NCBI RefSeq assembly: GCF_000235405.2
Contig: NC_017095.1
Span: forward strand, 1,575,501 to 1,639,500
DNA length: 64,000 nucleotides
Reading direction: 5' to 3'
Source: Fervidobacterium pennivorans DSM 9078
GTDB lineage: Bacteria > Thermotogota > Thermotogae > Thermotogales > Fervidobacteriaceae
Each line of letters opens with the position of its first letter. Within the stretch, counting starts at the first letter, position 1. This document shows positions 55,278-64,000 of this stretch, in pieces. Below the pieces are notes generated by a model. That model was not told where the DNA came from and did no database searches. It saw only the letters and a program-made list of their open reading frames with translations. The translations under genes and the position numbers were made by a program.

Positions 55278-55866
55278 CAAAGATATCGATTTCAAAAATT
55301 TAAAAATAGTACTGTTTTATAGCAATTGCACGGAAAATATTTCTTTCAAAGAATATTGGCTTAAGGTCAAAACAAACGATACTTACAAACTATTTTTGAA
55401 CAACCAAGAAATATGTTATAATATTTTCGGAGATGAAAAAATAGAACTTGGTAAGAAAGTATTTTTTAAGAAAACATTGAGCAAAGACACAATATTAACT
55501 CAAAATTTCAAAATTGATCTTTTGATTTTTGATTCTAACGGTAGACAAAGAACAACTTTTATGCCAGAAATTGATGAAAAATTTACACTTTTAGTCTCTG
55601 GAAAGTTTTTCAATAATAGAAATTCACAGTTAAGAGAGACACTCTCTATTGTTCTTAGTATAGACAAAAGAATAGTTTTTCTCTTTACTAAAGAATTAGA
55701 AAGAGAATTTCATTTTGAAAAGGATTTCTATTTATTCCCAATTCTTCAAAGATTTCGTGAGAAAGGTAACTTAATTCCCATAGAAATCAAGTGTATGACA
55801 TTACTCTCGGGAATTTGTCTTTTAGATAAAAATATAAAAGTAGGGAGATTGATTTATAAAAAATGA
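55222..55866 (+). CDS. Unknown 214-residue protein in the CPBP cluster
   Basis: The frame overlaps the end of the previous gene by about 55 bases, so translation probably begins downstream of the GTG at 55222. The start is uncertain. The protein is hydrophilic, rich in Lys, Phe and Ile, beta-strand prone, and has no signal peptide or recognisable motif. Its stop codon overlaps the ATG of the CPBP gene (ATGA), which supports a common transcript. Confidence 0.6.
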   Translation: MVEHRVNLITIGQGNIPNNKDIDFKNLKIVLFYSNCTENISFKEYWLKVKTNDTYKLFLNNQEICYNIFGDEKIELGKKVFFKKTLSKDTILTQNFKIDLLIFDSNGRQRTTFMPEIDEKFTLLVSGKFFNNRNSQLRETLSIVLSIDKRIVFLFTKELEREFHFEKDFYLFPILQRFREKGNLIPIEIKCMTLLSGICLLDKNIKVGRLIYKK

Positions 55867-56759
55867 AAATTAACACTCATAAATTAGTTTTTCTTATCAA
55901 GTTCATCTCTATAATTATCGTTAATGAAATTATTTTTGTTTTAACAAGTAGAATATTTGCAAATAACTTTTTCAGATTAATGGCTGATATAGTATTGAAT
56001 CCAGCAGTTAGGTATGAATTAGCTATTGAAAATAACTCTATTATTTATAAGTTTATGATAAGTTCATTTCTAAAATTTCTTGTGCTAATATCAACTATAA
56101 GTTTTTTCTCAAAACTTCTTTTCAAAGACGAAGAAATTTTCACGTTAATCAAAAAGAATTTAAAACTCATTCTCTACCTCACTATAACGATACCTTTTGT
56201 CTTTTCAATCTTATTATTTTTAAACTTTCTCATTCCAGATACTACAAAAATCTTTGTAAAATCAAATATAAATTTTTTGCCAACTAATGTTCAAATTGCT
56301 TTTCTTTTTCGCTTTTTTATGGGCGCTCTTTATCAAGAATTTTTTTATCGATTTGTATTGTATAAAAATTCAAGAAAGTTTTTCGGAGTTTTTTCGTCAT
56401 GTTTAGTTGTTAATTTGATATTTGTTGGTGTTCATTTCTCTTCGTTTAATGTGAATCAATTGTTTTTGAAAAGTTTCCTGAGAACAGCCTTTGAAATCCT
56501 TATAATAGGTACATTAGTTACTATAATCTTCGAAAGCACAAAAAGCCTTTATTTAGCAACATTAATTCACTTTTTACATAACTTTTTTGGGGCTTGGTAT
56601 TCGCAAAGGTTTAATTTTCTGATACATTCCAACTTATTCAATTTTATTTCACTGCAAAGTTGGATAGAGTTTTTTATATTACTCACAATTATTCTAATTA
56701 TAAAACCAATAAAAATAGTTTTCCCAGCTGAGAAAATACGAAAAAATATGACTCCTTGA
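55863..56759 (+). CDS. CPBP-family membrane protease (Abi-like), variant motif
   Basis: The product (298 aa) has about seven membrane helices. It carries the CPBP motifs in order: QEFFYRFVLY (motif 1; the first Glu of EExxxR is Gln), FVGVHFSSF (motif 2 His) and LIHFLHNFFG (motif 3 His). CPBP proteins include CAAX proteases and bacteriocin immunity proteins. The Gln for Glu may reduce activity. It is coupled to the gene upstream by ATGA. Confidence 0.8.
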   Translation: MKINTHKLVFLIKFISIIIVNEIIFVLTSRIFANNFFRLMADIVLNPAVRYELAIENNSIIYKFMISSFLKFLVLISTISFFSKLLFKDEEIFTLIKKNLKLILYLTITIPFVFSILLFLNFLIPDTTKIFVKSNINFLPTNVQIAFLFRFFMGALYQEFFYRFVLYKNSRKFFGVFSSCLVVNLIFVGVHFSSFNVNQLFLKSFLRTAFEILIIGTLVTIIFESTKSLYLATLIHFLHNFFGAWYSQRFNFLIHSNLFNFISLQSWIEFFILLTIILIIKPIKIVFPAEKIRKNMTP

Positions 56760-56769
56760 CTTAAAATTT

Positions 56770-58202
56770 CTATAAGTTCTTCCGCCTGATTTTTTCAAAA
56801 GCTTCCAACGCCCTTTTTCTTGTTTCTTCTATCGAAGCCATGGGTAACGGATAATCTTTTCCAAGTTCTAAACCTATCATTTTAAGTAAATACACTGGTG
56901 CATTCCATGGCTCATGTATGTATTCGTCTGGAAGTTTTGCAAGTTCTGGTACCCACTTTCTGATGTACATACCCTTCGGATCAAACTTTTTCGATTGTAA
57001 AACAGGATTGAATATCCTAAAATACGGTGCCGCATCAGCGCCACAGCCAGCTGTCCATTGCCAACCTTGAACGTTGTTAGCAATATCAGCATCCACAAGT
57101 GTATCCCAAAACCATTCTTCTCCAATTTTCCAATGTATCAGAAGATTTTTCGTCAACCAAGAAGCCACTATCATGCGCACTCTGTTGTGCATCCAACCTG
57201 TTTTCCATAACTGACGCATACCAGCATCGATTATCGGAATTCCAGTCAAACCCTTTGTCCATTTCACATAATCATCTGTCTTATCCCATCTCCAAGGAAA
57301 AGCATCGAATTCCTTTTTCAAATTGGCATTTACCATATCAGGATTGTGATAAAGAACATGGTAAGAAAACTCTCTCCAAGCCAATTCACGCAAGAAAGCC
57401 TCCGCACCTTCTGAAACTCCATTCTTTTTACTATTTACAACCGAATGCCAAATCTGTCTTGGCGAAATCAAACCACTTGCAAGATACGGAGACATCAAGG
57501 ACGTACCATCTAAATCTGGTCTATCCCTGTTTTCTCCATAACCATCCAAAGCATGTGAGATAAACCAATTTAGACGTTTCTGTGCATCTTGCTCACTAAC
57601 ACTCCAGAAATTTTCCATCTCAGCGTACCACTTTATTTTCGGTAACAAGTTCAAATCTTCTAAACGCTCTAAATGAACATCGAACTCCACACCTTGCAAA
57701 CGCTCTGGTACAGGTAACGGTGCTGACACAACAATTTCGTTTTGGAATTTCTTCCAGAATGGGGTAAAAACACCGTATGGCTTTCCATCGGCGGTAAAGA
57801 AACTATTTGGATTATGCAATAAAAAGCCGTCAAAACATTCGACGTTTATCCCAGAAGAAATCAACTCTTTCTTTATATTCTCATCCCTTGATTTAGCCAA
57901 TGGATCAAAACGTTTATTCCAATAAACCGAATCGGCGTGTACCTCACTGATTAGACTTTTCAAAACAGATGAAGAATCTTTCCCTTTTCTGATAATCAAT
58001 TTTACTCCTAAACTTTTCAAACTTTCGATCAGACTTAAAAGGGACTTATGTAACCACCATTTCTTTGCTCCACCTAATTCTCTTACATTATCACTTGCAT
58101 AAATAAACACTGGAACAACTCTTCCCTGTTTAGATGCATAATATAGAGCGGATTATCAGAAACCCTCAAATCATTCTCAAACCAAACAATAATTGTCCTC
58201 AT
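56770..58202 (-). pseudogene. phrB: Deoxyribodipyrimidine photolyase, frameshifted near its start
   Basis: Photolyase repairs UV pyrimidine dimers with FAD and light. From 58110 to 56770 the frame (446 codons) has the N-terminal Rossmann part and the FAD domain, including SPYLASGLISPRQIW, the GWMHNRVRMIVASWL helix and TNNVQGWQW-like ANNVQGWQWTAGCG. The true start is probably ATG at 58202, with GGAGG seven bases upstream, reading MRTIIVWFENDLRVSDNPLY. Two extra bases near 58144-58148 (in CTCTATATTATGC) break the frame; dropping them joins to YASKQGRVVPVFIY, as expected. It may be a real lesion or a base-call error. Confidence 0.85.
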
Positions 58203-58428
58203 ACAAAAACCTCCAAAGATTTCCATTGTATCTTATTAACTCCTATTTTACCATAAATTCTTACTCTCTCTTTTTTAGGAAGACTTCATTTTGTTTTGTG
58301 ATATAATAAAATAAGAATATCGTCAGAAAATTGAGAAACAATTTTTTACGGATTCCAGATCAGCAGATTCCGATGAAAACACTCGCAACCCGACACTCGG
58401 AACTTGCGACTTTAAAAGAGGTGTTCCG
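58203..58428 (+). promoter_or_regulatory. Upstream region of the AAA ATPase gene
   Basis: A TATAAT with TG one base before it (extended -10, in TTTTGTGATATAATAAAA) lies at about 58300-58310, some 120 bp before the ATG. The REP-like sequence at 58381-58410 lies between. Nothing else is seen. Confidence 0.45.
58381..58410 (+). repeat. REP-like unit upstream of the AAA gene
   Basis: ACTCGCAACCCGACACTC followed by GGAACTTGCGAC. It is a near match to 60009-60038 on the other side of the gene, with a few changes. Confidence 0.7.
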
Positions 58429-59952
58429 ATGAGACGATTCTGCACCACAGGACCGGTCGATAAAGAAACTTGCTATTACGTTGAACGACCAGTTGAAATG
58501 CAAAAAGCTCTTGAATACATCGAAAATTATCGATACTTCACCATCTCTGCTCCCAGACAAACTGGGAAAACTACGTTTTTAAACGATGTAAGAGACAAAA
58601 TCAAAGACAAATACCTTTCTATTTTTCTTTCCTTTGAAACCTATTTTACCAACAACAAAAATGAATTTCTCAAAGTATTTGTTGATGATATAAAACGAAG
58701 CATAAAATGGGATTATGGAAAAGATGTAGATATAGCTGTACCAGAAAATATGGAAGGCATAAAGGGATTGTTTGAAAGATTGTATGAAATTGAAGAAAAA
58801 GAGATAGTACTGATGATAGATGAATTTGAGCTGATGAATAATTCGGAAGTAATGAACAGCTTTTTACATGTGATAAGGGGGATATATCACAGAAAAAAAG
58901 AAGTGAAATTAAGAAGCGTGATACTGATAAGTGTAGGGTATTTAAGCGGGGTACTCTCAGATAACGCAAGTCCGTTCAATATAGCGGAACACCTTTGGCT
59001 TCCGTATTTTACCAAAGAACAAGTGTACGATTTACTCTCCCAACACGAAAACGAAACAGGGCAAATGTTCGATGAGCAAGTCAAAGAATTAATCTGGCAC
59101 AACGCAGCTGGACAACCAGGATTAACAAACGCTCTTGCATACGATTTAGTCGAAAACAAAGCTAAGAATGAGAAAATCATTACCAAACAACACTTTGATA
59201 AAACACTATACGATTTCCTCAAAGTGTACATAAATAGAAACATGGAAAACATCGTTGCAAAGGCAAAAAAAGAACAAGAGATAATGCTCCGTATATTGTT
59301 TGACCCAAATAAGGTGGAGTTTGATATAAGCGATGAGAGGATAAAGTTTTTATACTTACACGGAGTGATAGACAACTGCGAAGGAGTATGCTGTGTCAAA
59401 GTACCGTTGTATTACAAAAAGCTTTATTCTTACTTCAAACCAAAAATTAATGGTGAGCGAGATTACATGATAACGCTCAAAGACACGATAAAAACGTACA
59501 TAACCCAAGATGGTGGGATAGATTTAAACAAATTACTTGAACGATACATCCGATACATTGAGCAACGAGGCGGGATAATGTTCAATGGAAGAAATTACTA
59601 CGAAGGCGTTTACCAATACAACTTGGATCAATTCTTGAGTACGTACGTTGAGATAATCGGAGGGAAAGTGTACCCAGAAGCACAAATATGTGGAGGACGA
59701 GTCGATTTACTTGTGAACGTGAACAACAAAGAATACCTGATAGAAGTAAAATCGAATATATGGTACGACGAATATGAGAAAGGGAAAAGGCAGTTGTTGG
59801 AATACATAAAAAGAAGAGGATTAAACGAAGGATGGTATGTGATATTTGAGAAAGAAATAGAAGAGAGTAAGTATGAGAAAGAAGAAATAGAAGGCAGAGT
59901 ATTGCATATCTGGTGGATAAAGACAGGATATGAAAAACCGTCGAGAATGTAA
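58429..59952 (+). CDS. AAA ATPase with a C-terminal nuclease-like domain
   Basis: The product (507 aa) has Walker A in SAPRQTGKTTFLND (residues 40-53) and Walker B in EIVLMIDEFELMN (about 123-135), as in the large family of AAA-ATPase-like proteins of thermophiles. Near the C-terminus (about 425-470) GGRVDLLVNVNNKEYLIEVKSN has the D...ExK pattern of PD-(D/E)XK nucleases. The role is unknown. The ATG at 58429 has GAGGTG five bases upstream. It is flanked by REP-like repeats and stands alone. Confidence 0.75.
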   Translation: MRRFCTTGPVDKETCYYVERPVEMQKALEYIENYRYFTISAPRQTGKTTFLNDVRDKIKDKYLSIFLSFETYFTNNKNEFLKVFVDDIKRSIKWDYGKDVDIAVPENMEGIKGLFERLYEIEEKEIVLMIDEFELMNNSEVMNSFLHVIRGIYHRKKEVKLRSVILISVGYLSGVLSDNASPFNIAEHLWLPYFTKEQVYDLLSQHENETGQMFDEQVKELIWHNAAGQPGLTNALAYDLVENKAKNEKIITKQHFDKTLYDFLKVYINRNMENIVAKAKKEQEIMLRILFDPNKVEFDISDERIKFLYLHGVIDNCEGVCCVKVPLYYKKLYSYFKPKINGERDYMITLKDTIKTYITQDGGIDLNKLLERYIRYIEQRGGIMFNGRNYYEGVYQYNLDQFLSTYVEIIGGKVYPEAQICGGRVDLLVNVNNKEYLIEVKSNIWYDEYEKGKRQLLEYIKRRGLNEGWYVIFEKEIEESKYEKEEIEGRVLHIWWIKTGYEKPSRM

Positions 59953-59960
59953 GAAGTTTC

Positions 59961-60038
59961 GAGTGGCGAGTTACGAGTTGCGAGAAAGTGATTATTTTTT
60001 GTTTTTTCACTCGCAACCCGCAACTCAGAACTTGGCAC
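59961..60038. repeat. REP-like inverted pair after the AAA gene
   Basis: GAGTTACGAGTTGCGAG (59968-59984) and CTCGCAACCCGCAACTC (60010-60026) are near-perfect inverted repeats around an AT-rich loop. The second arm extends into the direct-repeat copy of the unit at 58381. Confidence 0.75.
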
Positions 60039-60049
60039 TTGTACCTAAA

Positions 60050-60085
60050 AAACAAACACTCCCTGAGTATTTTTCAGGGAGTGGT
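60050..60085 (-). terminator. Terminator of rRNA operon copy 2
   Basis: On the minus strand ACTCCCTGA and TCAGGGAGT form a 9-bp stem followed by GTTTGTTTTTT. It lies about 25 bp after the 5S gene. Copy 1 has a different terminator. Confidence 0.8.
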
Positions 60086-60103
60086 TTGTTCATTTATCCT
60101 AAA

Positions 60104-60222
60104 CCTGGGCACTACCTACTCTCGCAAGCGGTCGCCCGCTTACTACCATCGGCCCGCGGTGGCTTAACGGCCAGGTTCGGAATGGAGCTGGGTGTTTCCC
60201 ACCGCAGTATCGGCACCCAGGG
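60104..60222 (-). rRNA. rrf: 5S rRNA, copy 2
   Basis: It has the same 119-nt layout as copy 1, with the same closing stem. It lies 22 bp after the 23S 3' end. One helix carries the alternative base pair noted for copy 1. Confidence 0.95.
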
Positions 60223-60244
60223 TCATTCAAAAGTGCATAGGGTT

Positions 60245-63170
<2,926 letters not shown>

Positions 63171-63205
63171 TTACCCTATGCACTTTTCAATGACCCTCTC
63201 CCCAT

Positions 63206-63281
63206 TGGTGGAGACAAGGGGATTCGAACCCCTGACCCCCTGCTTGCAAAGCAGGTGCTCTCCCAGCTGAGCTATGTCCCC
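63206..63281 (-). tRNA. tRNA-Ala (anticodon UGC)
   Basis: It starts GGGGACATAGCTCAGC on the minus strand and has CTTTGCAAG in the anticodon loop (TGC), a GTTCGAATCC T-arm, and an encoded CCA end (63206-63208). It sits in the 16S-23S spacer. Confidence 0.97.
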
Positions 63282-63286
63282 ACCCA

Positions 63287-63363
63287 TGGTGGGCTCGGGA
63301 GGAATCGAACCTCCGACCTCACGCTTATCAGGCGTGCGCTCTGACCATCTGAGCTACGAGCCC
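63287..63363 (-). tRNA. tRNA-Ile (anticodon GAU)
   Basis: It starts GGGCTCGTAGCTCAG on the minus strand and has CTGATAAG in the anticodon loop (GAT), a GGTTCGATTCC T-arm, and an encoded CCA end. It lies 5 bp before tRNA-Ala. Confidence 0.97.
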
Positions 63364-63403
63364 AGTCACTCAAATCCGAATAGCAGCCACCACCCTCTCC
63401 TTA

Positions 63404-63777
<374 letters not shown>

Positions 63778-64000
63778 ACTAAAAGTATTGAAACTTTCCA
63801 AAAACCGCATTATCCTTATAAAGAGGGGACACCCCCCAACCAACTCTCGACAAAGGAGGTATCCCGATATGAACAACTCAACGCTCTCTTGTCCAAAATG
63901 CGGTTCCACCAGCTTATACAAAAACGGTCATGACAAATACGGTAACCAACAATTCCTTTGCAAACTCTGCCATCATTCTTTCAAACTCTCCCATTCTCAA
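63778..64000 (+). mobile_element. IS6/IS240-like element, copy 3, partial
   Basis: It begins GATAATGTTAACTAAAAG at 63778, the left end of the other copies, but on the opposite strand. It continues to the window edge; a full copy would end near 64836. The flank is CTTCCTCC in the 16S gene. Confidence 0.92.
63869..64000 (+). CDS. IS6/IS240-like transposase, copy 3, partial
   Basis: The first 44 codons match the copies at 48998 and 53846, starting MNNSTLSCPKCGSTSLYKNG with the zinc-ribbon cysteines. The ATG at 63869 has GGAGG nine bases upstream. The rest is outside the window. Confidence 0.9.
   Translation, partial: MNNSTLSCPKCGSTSLYKNGHDKYGNQQFLCKLCHHSFKLSHSQ

Overview
The window looks like part of the chromosome of a Thermotogota bacterium close to Fervidobacterium. 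The reasons are AT-rich coding sequence around GC-rich rRNA genes, strong GGAGG ribosome binding sites, TM1812-type CRISPR accessory genes, and an rrn order of 16S, tRNA-Ile, tRNA-Ala, 23S, 5S. The genus assignment is recognition, not a database result.

The first 37 kb is a large type III CRISPR island. Array 1 (611-5897, 76 repeats, minus strand) abuts a truncated RNase H-like gene. A complete type III-B set, cmr1-cas10-cmr3-cmr4-cmr5-cmr6, runs on the minus strand from 13866 to 6863. Two exported-protein genes, a dead cas6 fragment, a CARF-HEPN-CARF Csx1-type effector and a small decaying array 2 (17996-18310) follow. From 18.8 to 21.9 kb there is a three-gene operon with a sigma factor and a MazF-like protein, two convergent cas2 genes and an orphan small protein related to the MazF-like protein's C-terminus. 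A complete type III-A set, cas1-csm1-csm2-csm3-csm4-csm5-(unknown)-cas6, occupies 30241-21943. An IS110-type element with a candidate bridge RNA separates cas1 from a Lon-SAVED protease gene (31760-33256). Array 3 (33970-36844, 42 repeats) runs on the plus strand. All three arrays share the repeat and a long leader.

The most interesting reading is that the Lon-SAVED protease, the MazF-like protein and the sigma factor form a CalpL-CalpT-CalpS type cyclic-oligoadenylate signalling cascade. It is physically split around the type III-A operon and accompanied by an orphan CalpT-tail-like protein and an extra operon member. The Cas10 proteins would make cyclic oligoadenylate on target RNA binding. 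The SAVED protease would sense it and cut the MazF-like protein, which would free the sigma factor. The Csx1-type RNase would be a parallel effector.

From 37 to 47 kb the content is ordinary: dnaK with a CIRCE operator, a lysozyme-like protein, an aminotransferase, yigZ, a YfcE-like phosphoesterase, rpoN, psuG, a PrcB-like secreted protein and a GGDEF membrane protein. From 47 to 64 kb there are two rRNA operons in the same orientation and three copies of one 1059-bp IS6/IS240-like element. Copy 1 replaces the 5' part of the first 23S gene and sits directly upstream of infB. Copy 2 is a clean insertion with an 8-bp duplication. Copy 3 interrupts the 16S gene. Between the operons lie infB, a GLUG-repeat secreted protein, a three-gene cluster with a CPBP protease, a frameshifted photolyase gene and an AAA ATPase/nuclease-like gene flanked by REP-like repeats.
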